A DNA stretch of 20,882 bases from a virus. The notes beneath the pieces were generated by a model that was not told the DNA's origin, ran no database searches, and saw only the letters and a list, made by a program, of their open reading frames with translations. Location: IMG/VR virus record IMGVR_UViG_3300032220_001290, positions 1 through 20,882 of that record. One strand, written 5' to 3'. The position numbers were made by a program, and so were the translations under genes. Below are positions 5,622-10,975 of the stretch, in pieces (the first letter of the stretch is position 1; each line of letters starts with the position of its first letter).

Positions 5622-6173
5622 ATGACAAATTTAGTAATACACCCCACAGATCGCAGTACGGATTTTCTAAAACCGATATATGCGAACATAACCGATGCAA
5701 CCATTATTAATGGTGGTGTTAGTAAAGCACAAATCGCTAAACTAATAAGCGAACACGACCGAATCATAATGATGGGACATGGCTCACCATCAGGTTTATT
5801 TAGCTGTGCTAAGTTCGGGGATAATGATTATAGTGGGTTTGTAATTGACTCTACAATGGTACCACTACTATACGAGAAAGAATGTATTGCTATATGGTGT
5901 AATGCAGATAAATTCATGAATCAACATGAATTAAATGGATTTTACAGCGGTATGTTTATTAGTGAGGTAGGCGAAGCAACATATTGTGGATTACCAGGTA
6001 TGGAACAAGAAACAGTAACAGCATCAAACGATTACTTCGCTGAACTATTAGGTGAAGTGATTAATGAGCCATTAAGCGTTATATATGAGCATATTATGGA
6101 TAATTATGGATTACTAACCGAAGATAATCCCGTCGCTAACTACAATCATAATAGATTGTACTTGGCAGAATAA
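5622..6173 (+). CDS. Caspase-like (clan CD) cysteine peptidase candidate
   Basis: The 183-residue protein shows the two diagnostic blocks of clan CD peptidases (caspases, gingipains, legumain, CHAT). One is a hydrophobic strand ending in His-Gly (RIIMMGHG, His53-Gly54). The other is a second hydrophobic strand ending in Cys (CIAIWCNAD, Cys93). The 40-residue spacing is close to that in caspases and legumain. An N-terminal strand (NLVIHPTD) and the helix before the His strand also fit the fold. There is no signal peptide, so it would act in the cytoplasm. Its target is unknown. Weak points are that the residue before Cys93 is Trp rather than the common Ala or Gln, and that no prodomain or partner was found nearby. 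It is expressed from its own promoter, apparently on a leaderless transcript. Confidence 0.6.
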   Translation: MTNLVIHPTDRSTDFLKPIYANITDATIINGGVSKAQIAKLISEHDRIIMMGHGSPSGLFSCAKFGDNDYSGFVIDSTMVPLLYEKECIAIWCNADKFMNQHELNGFYSGMFISEVGEATYCGLPGMEQETVTASNDYFAELLGEVINEPLSVIYEHIMDNYGLLTEDNPVANYNHNRLYLAE

Positions 6174-6187
6174 CAGTTGTATATTGA
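6164..6187 (+). promoter_or_regulatory. Putative GGCA-class promoter
   Basis: GGCA at 6164-6167 (inside the end of the previous gene), a 12-base spacer, then TATATTGA at 6180-6187, followed by CGGTATAAAATTAAAA shared almost exactly with three later sites. The ATG at 6207 is 27 nt after the -10-like element. Confidence 0.8.
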
Positions 6188-6206
6188 CGGTATAAAATTA
6201 AAAAAT

Positions 6207-6521
6207 ATGAAATTAACATTACAAGAATTAAACGAAATCTATTACTGCTTAGGTAAAGTATTAACATTAAACGAAGTTAATCTCGCTAACATTAGCTTAG
6301 TAGAACAAATTAGAGATAAGGTACGTGACGAGATAGATATAATAGAATACAAAAACGAAAGCAACGAAGACGATGGACCAGAATATGACAGTGCTGGTTT
6401 CACTGAAGATGACAGAATAGTAAACGGACAGTATAGAGTAATAAGTAACGACGATGCAGATGAAGACTATAAAGCATCATTAATCCAAGACGAACAACGT
6501 TACGAAAATCAACATAAATAA
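6207..6521 (+). CDS. Acidic hypothetical protein, 104 aa
   Basis: The frame is open upstream to a TTG at 6177, but that codon precedes the promoter's -10-like element, so ATG 6207 behind the A-rich leader is chosen. The N-terminal half is helical (LTLQELNEIYYCLGKVL, SLVEQIRDKVRDEIDII). The C-terminal half is very acidic and probably disordered (NESNEDDGPEYD, SNDDADEDY). No recognised domain. It is followed 7 nt later by an exported-protein gene. Confidence 0.75.
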   Translation: MKLTLQELNEIYYCLGKVLTLNEVNLANISLVEQIRDKVRDEIDIIEYKNESNEDDGPEYDSAGFTEDDRIVNGQYRVISNDDADEDYKASLIQDEQRYENQHK

Positions 6522-6528
6522 TTTAAAA

Positions 6529-6939
6529 TTGAATATAAATTTAATTATATCATCAGCCCTATTACTACTGCCTTGTAAAATACAACAAGAGGAATTAAGA
6601 ATAAACTACCTAATTCCAACACTTAAACCAGAGCAAGTAACAGTAACCACTTACACCCCATCAGTAGAGGAATGTGATAGTACACCACATATCACAGCTA
6701 GCGGATTTAAAATAGACACATTAAATCCTAAGCGACACAGGATAATAGCGGTAAGTAGAGACCTAAAACGTAAATGGAAATTTGGAACTAAGATTAGAAT
6801 AACAGGTATGGGTAAACATAACGGCACATACATAGTTAAGGATGTAATGAATAAACGTTATAAAAAGCGCATTGATATACTCGTGGGTAAGCAAGACAAG
6901 CAGTTTAAATTCACGGGAATTAAAATATATAAAATATGA
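6529..6939 (+). CDS. Exported 3D-domain (double-psi barrel) protein, possible lipoprotein
   Basis: No ATG exists before the conserved region. A TTG at 6529 after an A-rich leader (AATTTAAAA) gives a hydrophobic N-terminus (MNINLIISSALLLLPC), and Cys16 could be a lipoprotein anchor. Residues 37-125 resemble the 3D/RlpA-like barrel: VTTYTPS near 38, TASG at 56-59, a VSRDL strand, KIRITGMGKHNGTYIVKD with Asp105, and RIDILV with Asp116. Proteins with this domain act on or bind peptidoglycan, for example the MltA and RlpA relatives. A cell-wall role in the periplasm or at the membrane is likely. The domain call is moderately firm. The unusual TTG start and the lipobox (LLPC, lacking the usual small residue before Cys) are uncertain. 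Confidence 0.65.
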   Translation: MNINLIISSALLLLPCKIQQEELRINYLIPTLKPEQVTVTTYTPSVEECDSTPHITASGFKIDTLNPKRHRIIAVSRDLKRKWKFGTKIRITGMGKHNGTYIVKDVMNKRYKKRIDILVGKQDKQFKFTGIKIYKI

Positions 6940-7196
6940 AAACATTCAACGATTTAGAATTTAAACAAGACATACAACGAGGATTAAACGCAGCTCGAAT
7001 CATGTTCGATAATGGATACGGAGCGAGTGTAGTAATAGGACCATACACATATGGTGGTGAAAATGGCTTATATGAATTAGGTGTATTAGGTAAAGATGGT
7101 AAATTATGCTATGATACGCCTGTAACGGGCGATGTTGAAGGATATCTAAGTGAAGATGACGTGACTAGATTATTAGAACAAATACAGAACTTATAA
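6936..7196 (+). CDS. Small hypothetical protein, 86 aa
   Basis: The start overlaps the previous stop as ATGA (6936-6939), so translation is probably coupled. An N-terminal helix (LEFKQDIQRGLNAARIMFD) is followed by a Gly/Tyr-rich beta segment (GASVVIGPYTYGGENGLYEL) and an acidic end. It looks like a compact globular cytosolic protein. No known family recognised. Confidence 0.75.
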   Translation: MKTFNDLEFKQDIQRGLNAARIMFDNGYGASVVIGPYTYGGENGLYELGVLGKDGKLCYDTPVTGDVEGYLSEDDVTRLLEQIQNL

Positions 7197-7269
7197 ATAG
7201 CACCCTAAAATTCAGCTTAAGCTTTATGGCTCACACACCACATATATAAATACGTATATACGATTAGCT

Positions 7270-7389
7270 ATGATAATTTACATGATAGAAACAATAACAC
7301 TAATAGCGAACAACAATCCACAATTTAAAATAACAACGCCTACACGAGTAGGCGAAACAGATAAAGGAAAATATTTAATATATGAATGA
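7270..7389 (+). CDS. Short hypothetical peptide gene, 35-39 aa
   Basis: A short frame starts at ATG 7270 (or in-frame ATG 7282) and ends at TGA 7387-7389, overlapping the next start (7382) by 8 nt. The product (ETITLIANNNPQFKITTPTR, then VGETDKGKYLIYE) reads like protein, and the overlap resembles neighbouring gene junctions. Its small size and lack of a clear promoter keep confidence low. The rest of the 185-bp gap upstream holds only AT-rich sequence with one TATAAATA. Confidence 0.45.
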   Translation: MIIYMIETITLIANNNPQFKITTPTRVGETDKGKYLIYE

Positions 7390-7795
7390 TATAAATAAAC
7401 AATTCGAAATGATAAACAAAATATTGGATCGAATCGATGCTAAACAGAAAGAAATTAATGGAAAGTTAGACGAAGTAATTGCAGCGTTACACGCTTATGA
7501 TGACGAGAATATTGAAGATATAAATGAAGGGTATGGCGAATCATCATTTGAAGCGTTCCAAGACACCAAAAACGACATATTGAGTTGGGACGTAGATGGA
7601 GCAGAACGTCGAACACACCACGTAACGAACGAGGAAGCGGATGGTGATGCTAATAAAATACGTGTGAGTAAGGATAGTAATAATACTCAGGATAAACACG
7701 TGGGTAAGAAGAAACGTGATAAATGGGTTAGTCCATACCCACCGAATCCGAAACGTAAATTCACACAAGATTTAATACCTAAAAACAAAGGATAG
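7382..7795 (+). CDS. Hypothetical protein with N-terminal coiled coil, 137 aa
   Basis: Residues 1-40 (NKQFEMINKILDRIDAKQKE, then INGKLDEVIAALHAY) show the heptad spacing of a coiled coil, suggesting oligomerisation. The middle is acidic and polar. The last 35 residues are basic and Pro-rich (GKKKRDKWVSPYPPNPKRK), probably a flexible tail that could bind nucleic acid. No enzyme motif. It abuts the next gene (TAG then ATG directly). Confidence 0.75.
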   Translation: MNDINKQFEMINKILDRIDAKQKEINGKLDEVIAALHAYDDENIEDINEGYGESSFEAFQDTKNDILSWDVDGAERRTHHVTNEEADGDANKIRVSKDSNNTQDKHVGKKKRDKWVSPYPPNPKRKFTQDLIPKNKG

Positions 7796-8014
7796 ATGAG
7801 CGACTTTAGTAAACAATGGTGCAACGTAAACGACCCTGATATGCCGTATGATTTCGATATATTGGAGGTGTTTAGTAAATTGAAATACAACACATATGAG
7901 AGCTGGATATGTGAGGGATATGGCTTTGGGGCTGTAGCTAATATAGACGGCGAGTGTATGTTGAATATGCCTAATGGAAAATGGGTACCCTACGATGATG
8001 TAGTCAACAAGTAA
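7796..8014 (+). CDS. Small hypothetical protein, 72 aa
   Basis: ATG 7796 directly follows the previous stop codon. The protein is rich in Asp, Trp, Tyr and Phe, with three Cys at 9, 39 and 54 (QWCNVN, WICEGYG, GECMLN). The pattern does not match a standard zinc motif. It may be a small beta domain (GFGAVANIDGECMLNMPNGK). It ends the gene run before a terminator-like hairpin and the long non-coding gap. Confidence 0.75.
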   Translation: MSDFSKQWCNVNDPDMPYDFDILEVFSKLKYNTYESWICEGYGFGAVANIDGECMLNMPNGKWVPYDDVVNK

Positions 8015-8036
8015 CGCGTTTTTTTCGCCGTTAAAT

Positions 8037-8057
8037 GCGCATTACGTGCGTTTTTTT
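8037..8057 (+). terminator. Short hairpin followed by seven T
   Basis: CGCA (8038-8041) pairs with TGCG (8047-8050) around TTACG, extendable by one G-T pair, and is followed immediately by TTTTTTT (8051-8057). The stem is short but the T-run is good, and it sits about 25 nt after the stop at 8014. Confidence 0.5.
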
Positions 8058-8097
8058 GTTTAAACGACATCACTTTTTTTTATCACAACGTGTGTAT

Positions 8098-8309
8098 AAC
8101 TACACAACGTAGGACAACTACGAATATTAGTAATATATTACTACGCGATTTAGGATGGTAGTATGTGACCTGTTGTTGTTGTATGTGGGTGGTGGTGTTG
8201 TGTTCCATCCCGCCTTCATTCCGCGCATCCACACTTTTTTATATACACATTTTTTTTTACTACACCACTTAGTTGTTTACTACACGCTTTAGTACTACTA
8301 AATGTAGTA
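8098..8309 (+). repeat. Array of six imperfect 17-bp motifs, WACTAC-N6-TAGKW
   Basis: Copies start at 8098, 8116, 8139, 8258, 8278 and 8293. Read as 17-mers, all share ACTAC at positions 2-6 and TAG at 13-15: for example AACTACACAACGTAGGA, TACTACGCGATTTAGGA and TACTACACGCTTTAGTA. They form two clusters of three, separated by about 100 bp. Each copy has partial two-fold symmetry (CTA...TAG), as expected for a dimeric DNA-binding protein. The last copy is nearly a full palindrome and forms the stem of the hairpin at 8293-8309. Confidence 0.65.
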
Positions 8310-8314
8310 TTTTT
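8293..8314 (+). terminator. Hairpin with T-run, overlaps the last motif copy
   Basis: TACTAC (8293-8298) pairs perfectly with GTAGTA (8304-8309) around TAAAT, followed by TTTTTG. It could terminate transcription before the AT-hook gene's promoter. Because it coincides with an array copy, it may instead be primarily a protein-binding palindrome. Confidence 0.4.
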
Positions 8315-8334
8315 GTGTTACAATGTTTTGTTGT

Positions 8335-8358
8335 GGCAAAGTTTTTTTCATAGATTTA
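8335..8358 (+). promoter_or_regulatory. Putative GGCA-class promoter for the four-AT-hook gene
   Basis: GGCA at 8335-8338, a 12-base spacer containing seven T, then TAGATTTA at 8351-8358. The ATG at 8378 is 27 nt after the -10-like element. Exact match to the shared pattern. Confidence 0.75.
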
Positions 8359-8377
8359 CGTCATAATAATTAAAGAT

Positions 8378-9022
8378 ATGAAAGTAATAGAAAAAGATTT
8401 TGTCGTCGGTGGAGCAAAGCTCGGCACATACAACGCATACGAAGATATTGAACCTGAATTGTTACGTTTCCGTCCTGGACAACGTGTACTCCCAGCACCT
8501 TTTTTTTATGAAACGGGTGATACATACACACTAATTGCTCAACACGAGCCCGGTACAAAGTTTTATCCAAACGGTGGTTTTGAGGTGCGTGATAGTGGGG
8601 GTGGTTCTCGTCACTATGATTTGGATCAAGTTATTGTGCATCCAGCATCATGTAAACACCAACCAACATTAGATTTGATGACGCGACGTGAGGAACGTGA
8701 GGCGGCAGCCGCCGAACGAGCTGTTTTGCGCGGTGATAAGGTGAAGGTTAAGGTTGAGGGTGCGCGTAGAGGACGTCCAGCTATTGATCCAGCTGTTAAG
8801 GCAGCCCGTGAAGCGGAGAAGGTTTTACGCACCCAACGCTCAGGCGGTAAAAGAGGCCGTCCATCTTCTGGTGAGCCCAAGACCCAGACGGTAAAAGCCA
8901 CTAGTGGTAAACGCGGGCGACCAGCTTTGTCCACAACCCAGATTGCAGCTGCAACCGCAGCTAAAGCAGCTACTAGATCACGCTCTGGTGGACGCAGAGG
9001 TAGACCTAAATCATCGCGTTAG
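8378..9022 (+). CDS. DNA-binding protein with four AT-hooks, 214 aa
   Basis: The N-terminal 95 residues form a small unknown domain (VGGAKLGTYNAYEDIEPELL, GDTYTLIAQHEPGTKFY, DLDQVIVHPASCKH). The rest is Ala/Arg/Lys-rich with four AT-hook cores RGRP at 131-134, 159-162, 179-182 and 207-210, each preceded by basic residues. AT-hooks insert the RGR core into the minor groove of AT-rich DNA, so this should bind the phage's own AT-rich DNA, possibly as an organiser or regulator. It lies directly downstream of the T-tract-rich gap. Its base composition is visibly more GC-rich than neighbours, as Ala/Arg/Gly codons require. The AT-hook call is firm; the target sites are unknown. Confidence 0.88.
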   Translation: MKVIEKDFVVGGAKLGTYNAYEDIEPELLRFRPGQRVLPAPFFYETGDTYTLIAQHEPGTKFYPNGGFEVRDSGGGSRHYDLDQVIVHPASCKHQPTLDLMTRREEREAAAAERAVLRGDKVKVKVEGARRGRPAIDPAVKAAREAEKVLRTQRSGGKRGRPSSGEPKTQTVKATSGKRGRPALSTTQIAAATAAKAATRSRSGGRRGRPKSSR

Positions 9023-9032
9023 TTTTTGTTCG

Positions 9033-9056
9033 GTCGAGGTTTTTTATGTAGATTGA
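9033..9056 (+). promoter_or_regulatory. Degenerate GGCA-class promoter (box GTCG)
   Basis: GTCG at 9033-9036, a 12-base spacer, then TAGATTGA at 9049-9056. The ATG at 9081 is 32 nt after the -10-like element. The -10-like part is exact; the box matches two of four bases. Confidence 0.5.
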
Positions 9057-9080
9057 TGTTATAATTAAAATTAATAAGTT

Positions 9081-9293
9081 ATGAAAGTAGAATTGTTTAT
9101 TACTAAGGACAGAGTTCCTTACATCGTTGGAGAATTAGGTGTAGATAGAGTTACTGTATCAGAGTATGATGATACTCAAGACACAGTTAGTTTTGAGCTA
9201 ACCGGTCAGCTAGATTTGTTATACCTGTTCCACGCTGGAATAAGATGTGGATCAGATAATATGGCTAAAGCGTTAACTAGCAAGGTTGTTTAG
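9081..9293 (+). CDS. Small hypothetical protein, 70 aa
   Basis: ATG 9081 follows the leader TTAATAAGTT. The first 45 residues look like alternating beta strands (KVELFITKDRVPYIVGELG, TVSFELTGQLDLLYL), then a short helix with one Cys (GIRCGSDNMAKAL). A compact cytosolic fold is likely. Its stop codon TAG contributes the first G of the next promoter box. No family recognised. Confidence 0.75.
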   Translation: MKVELFITKDRVPYIVGELGVDRVTVSEYDDTQDTVSFELTGQLDLLYLFHAGIRCGSDNMAKALTSKVV

Positions 9294-9316
9294 GCAAGGT
9301 TTTGTTCCGATCTTCA
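9293..9316 (+). promoter_or_regulatory. Putative GGCA-class promoter (variant -10 GATCTTCA)
   Basis: GGCA at 9293-9296, starting in the upstream stop codon, a 12-base spacer, then GATCTTCA at 9309-9316 and CGTTATAAAATTAAAA. The ATG at 9336 is 27 nt after the -10-like element. The box is exact; the -10-like part has GA instead of TA. Confidence 0.65.
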
Positions 9317-9335
9317 CGTTATAAAATTAAAAAAT

Positions 9336-9533
9336 ATGAATGTAAATGAATTAAAGCCTAATCAAATGATTTATGGCAACAAAGGTAATGTTTGGACTAA
9401 CACAGCTCACATTTTTGAGTCTGGAAAAGGCAATTTGTGTGGTACACCTGCTCTAGCTACAAATTGGGCTCGCATTGAGGGAGTGGAAGTGATTGGTTGT
9501 CCAGCTTGTCTGGCTAAAGCGAATACCAATTAA
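9336..9533 (+). CDS. Small Cys/His protein, probable zinc-binding, 65 aa
   Basis: The protein has His25, Cys35, and a CPAC knuckle at 55-58 (Cys55, Cys58). This H-x9-C-x19-CxxC spacing resembles small zinc-binding phage proteins carrying an H...CG...C-x2-C signature. Four ligands for one zinc ion are therefore available. No catalytic motif is present. It sits between the two AT-hook genes, each with its own promoter. Zinc binding is inferred from spacing only. Confidence 0.75.
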   Translation: MNVNELKPNQMIYGNKGNVWTNTAHIFESGKGNLCGTPALATNWARIEGVEVIGCPACLAKANTN

Positions 9534-9541
9534 TTTTTTTG

Positions 9542-9565
9542 GTCAACGTTTTGTTCCGAAATTTA
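9542..9565 (+). promoter_or_regulatory. Degenerate GGCA-class promoter (GTCA box)
   Basis: GTCA at 9542-9545, a 12-base spacer, then GAAATTTA at 9558-9565. The spacer end (TTTTGTTCC) is identical to that of the site at 9293. The ATG at 9602 is 44 nt away behind a long A-run. Confidence 0.45.
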
Positions 9566-9601
9566 GTATATAATAATTAAAATAAAAAAAAAATCAAGGT
9601 T

Positions 9602-9838
9602 ATGTCAAAAGAAAACAAATCAACAAAGAGAGGTCGTCCAACAGTAAGTACATCAGCACGTCAAGCACGTCTGGAAGCTAGAGCAGCACGCGTTGCGTCT
9701 GGTGGATCGATCGGTAGAGGTCGTCCAGCGAGTGAGGGATCAGCACGTCAAGCTAAATTAGCTATACGCGCAGCTAAGATCGCGTCTGGTGGAACGATCA
9801 AGCGTGGTAGACCAGCTAAGGCTGAGGTAGCCGCATAA
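9602..9838 (+). CDS. Small three-AT-hook protein with internal duplication, 78 aa
   Basis: Almost the whole protein is AT-hook repeat. RGRP cores lie at 10-13, 39-42 and 68-71, exactly 29 residues apart, joined by Ala/Arg helices (SARQARLEARAARVASGGS and SARQAKLAIRAAKIASGGT). The perfect spacing would place three minor-groove contacts on one DNA face or bridge several sites. It is likely an abundant small DNA-coating protein or silencer-like regulator for AT-rich DNA. A strong terminator follows. The DNA-binding assignment is firm; the role is inferred. Confidence 0.88.
   Translation: MSKENKSTKRGRPTVSTSARQARLEARAARVASGGSIGRGRPASEGSARQAKLAIRAAKIASGGTIKRGRPAKAEVAA
9652..9825 (+). repeat. Tandem duplication of an 87-bp unit within the AT-hook gene
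   Basis: Units 9652-9738 and 9739-9825 begin with the same bases (ATCAGCACGTCAAGC) and share further blocks such as GCGTCTGGTGGA. Each encodes one 29-residue linker plus AT-hook. The two copies have diverged at many third positions, so the duplication is not recent. Confidence 0.7.
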
Positions 9839-9842
9839 TTTT

Positions 9843-9886
9843 TGAACGACGGGGTCTGTAGTAGATCCCGTCTGTTCATTTTTTTA
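9843..9886 (+). terminator. Strong intrinsic terminator after the small AT-hook gene
   Basis: TGAACGACGGG (9843-9853) pairs with CCCGTC-T-GTTCA (9867-9878), with one bulged T. The stem extends inward by a G-T pair and then TCT/AGA around a GTAGT loop. Seven T follow directly (ATTTTTTTATC). This is the best-formed terminator in the first half of the window. Confidence 0.85.
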
Positions 9887-9905
9887 TCATTATTAAATTT
9901 TTTAT

Positions 9906-10103
9906 ATGAACATTATTATTAATTTTTTATTGACGTTTTTATTTGGTGTACGAGTAGAAGGTGAGCCGATCAATCTAGAGTACGGTACTCGGGTCCCTTG
10001 CTCCACTAGTGACCCAGACGATCGTCCAGAGCAATTTACCTGGTTCACTGAATTTAGAGTGAGTTGTTTACATGGTAAACAAAATGTTTATTTGGAGGGC
10101 TAA
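9906..10103 (+). CDS. Small exported or membrane-anchored hypothetical protein, 65 aa
   Basis: ATG 9906 follows the strong terminator by about 20 nt of AT-rich DNA, so a promoter must lie in that gap, but no GGCA box is there. Residues 2-15 (NIIINFLLTFLFGV) form a hydrophobic segment that could be a signal or anchor. The rest is polar, with Cys32 and Cys54 possibly disulfide-bonded. Function unknown. Confidence 0.65.
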   Translation: MNIIINFLLTFLFGVRVEGEPINLEYGTRVPCSTSDPDDRPEQFTWFTEFRVSCLHGKQNVYLEG

Positions 10104-10122
10104 ATATTATTACTTATCTTCA
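10098..10122 (+). promoter_or_regulatory. Degenerate GGCA-class promoter (GGCT, 13-base spacer)
   Basis: GGCT at 10098-10101, a 13-base spacer, then TATCTTCA at 10115-10122. The ATG at 10153 is 38 nt after the -10-like element. The -10-like part is exact, but the box and spacing each deviate by one. Confidence 0.45.
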
Positions 10123-10152
10123 CAGTATTAAATTAAAATTAAATTAAAAGTT

Positions 10153-10536
10153 ATGGCTACAAGATCATTAATCGGAGTTAAGTTGAACGACAACATAGTG
10201 AAAACAATTTATTGCCACTGGGATGGTTACCCAGAGCACAACGGGAAGTTGCTAGTGGAAAACTACAGCACGCCCGCAGCAATAACGGAGCTAATGTTAC
10301 TGGGTGATTTAAGTAACCTAGATCTAACACCAGACAAGTGTAAAGCGTATCACCGCGATCGAAACGAACCGTGGGGTATGGTTGAACCCAGAGACACAAG
10401 CGCCAGTGAGCTGGTGAGTGTGGGGAATGAGTACGGTGTGGATTACGTGTACGTGTATAATGAGAATTACGAATGGGACTGTTTTAAAAGTGACGGTACC
10501 CCAGTAGATATATTGAGCAATATCGCTCTAAATTAG
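10153..10536 (+). CDS. Widespread conserved phage protein of unknown function (MATRSxIG family), 127 aa
   Basis: The N-terminus MATRSLIGVKLNDNIVKTIY, followed by CHWDGYPEHNGKLL and LLGDLSNL, is a pattern I recall from many phage and plasmid hypothetical proteins. The conserved H-W-D-G-Y-P and RDRNEPWG (near residue 69) blocks suggest a shared active or binding site, and the C-terminal strand (YVYVYNENYEWDCF) closes a small alpha/beta domain. No experimental function is known to me. It has its own degenerate GGCA-class promoter. Confidence 0.85.
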   Translation: MATRSLIGVKLNDNIVKTIYCHWDGYPEHNGKLLVENYSTPAAITELMLLGDLSNLDLTPDKCKAYHRDRNEPWGMVEPRDTSASELVSVGNEYGVDYVYVYNENYEWDCFKSDGTPVDILSNIALN

Positions 10537-10561
10537 GTTCATACTTTTAATTTTTAATGGT

Positions 10562-10603
10562 GAGCGAGCTGGGTTTCTACCCGGCTCAATTGCTGTCTGG
10601 GCT
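10562..10603 (+). other. GC-rich hairpin region of unknown role
   Basis: In the 111-bp gap after the MATRS gene, GAGCTGGGT (10566-10574) pairs with ACCCGGCTC (10579-10587), 9 bp with one G-T pair and a TTCT loop. TGAGC at 10561-10565 offers an alternative pairing with the same right arm. No T-run follows, so it is a weak terminator candidate, and it does not fold as a tRNA. It could be a small RNA or transcript-end stabiliser. Confidence 0.45.
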
Positions 10604-10627
10604 GGCACAGTACCAGTCATATATTCA
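10604..10627 (+). promoter_or_regulatory. Putative GGCA-class promoter
   Basis: GGCA at 10604-10607, a 12-base spacer, then TATATTCA at 10620-10627 and CGGTATAAAAATT. The ATG at 10648 is 28 nt after the -10-like element. Exact match. Confidence 0.8.
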
Positions 10628-10647
10628 CGGTATAAAAATTAAATAAT

Positions 10648-10938
10648 ATGAACAAGAAAGAAATTAAAAGCGCAATTAATAAAGCCGCTTACGCGTTTGC
10701 TGAGTCAATGGGATATGAAGTACACGATGACGAGGGTGATGGTACCGTATCATTCGTCCCACACGAGTACACAACCATAGACGATACGATCACTTGGCAT
10801 CGCAGCTCACATGATACGTGTGTGTTGAATTGGTCCAGTGATAAGACCAAAGCGGACGCTGATACGATCGATGCACACATGAAACCAATAATCGAACAAT
10901 ATAATAATCAATATACACCGAAACATGTTATGGCATAG
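10648..10938 (+). CDS. Small hypothetical protein, 96 aa
   Basis: ATG 10648 follows an A-rich leader. A helix (KKEIKSAINKAAYAFAESMG) is followed by an acidic turn (VHDDEGDG), then beta strands with several His residues (VPHEYTTIDDTITWHRSSHD) and a C-terminal helix. The fold looks compact and cytosolic. No family recognised. The promoter box of the next gene lies inside its last codons (ATGGCATAG). Confidence 0.75.
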   Translation: MNKKEIKSAINKAAYAFAESMGYEVHDDEGDGTVSFVPHEYTTIDDTITWHRSSHDTCVLNWSSDKTKADADTIDAHMKPIIEQYNNQYTPKHVMA

Positions 10939-10955
10939 TTCGGTTCGTATATTCA
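10932..10955 (+). promoter_or_regulatory. Putative GGCA-class promoter
   Basis: GGCA at 10932-10935, within the last codons of the upstream gene, a 12-base spacer, then TATATTCA at 10948-10955 and CGGTATAAAAATA. The ATG at 10976 is 28 nt after the -10-like element. Exact match. Confidence 0.8.
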
Positions 10956-10975
10956 CGGTATAAAAATAATAAGAT

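Larger units (their letters stand above)
8015..8377 (+). other. 363-bp non-coding gap with motif array and T-tracts
   Basis: No convincing gene lies here on either strand. It holds a terminator-like hairpin at 8037-8057, several runs of 6-10 T, six copies of a WACTAC-N6-TAG motif at 8098-8309, a G/T-rich stretch (about 8166-8202), a second hairpin plus T-run at 8293-8314, and the promoter of the first AT-hook gene at 8335-8358. Its composition differs sharply from the coding DNA around it. A replication origin, protein-loading site or operator region is possible but not shown. Confidence 0.7.

Noticed and set aside
6177-6206. Upstream TTG extension of the 104-aa gene
   Set aside because: It places the start before the -10-like element of that gene's own promoter. 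The similar TTG extensions at 83, 4230 and 14895 were rejected for related reasons.
7245-7252. TATAAATA, identical to the T4 late promoter core
   Set aside because: A single copy in AT-rich DNA before a doubtful 39-aa gene, far from the late module.
8155-8292. Plus-strand frame of 45 codons in the long gap
   Set aside because: Composed of low-complexity Leu/Val/Gly then Phe/His/Tyr runs produced by T-tracts and GGT repeats, and it would cover the motif array.
10537-10647. tRNA in the GC-rich intergenic piece
   Set aside because: No acceptor stem, T-loop or anticodon arrangement could be formed.
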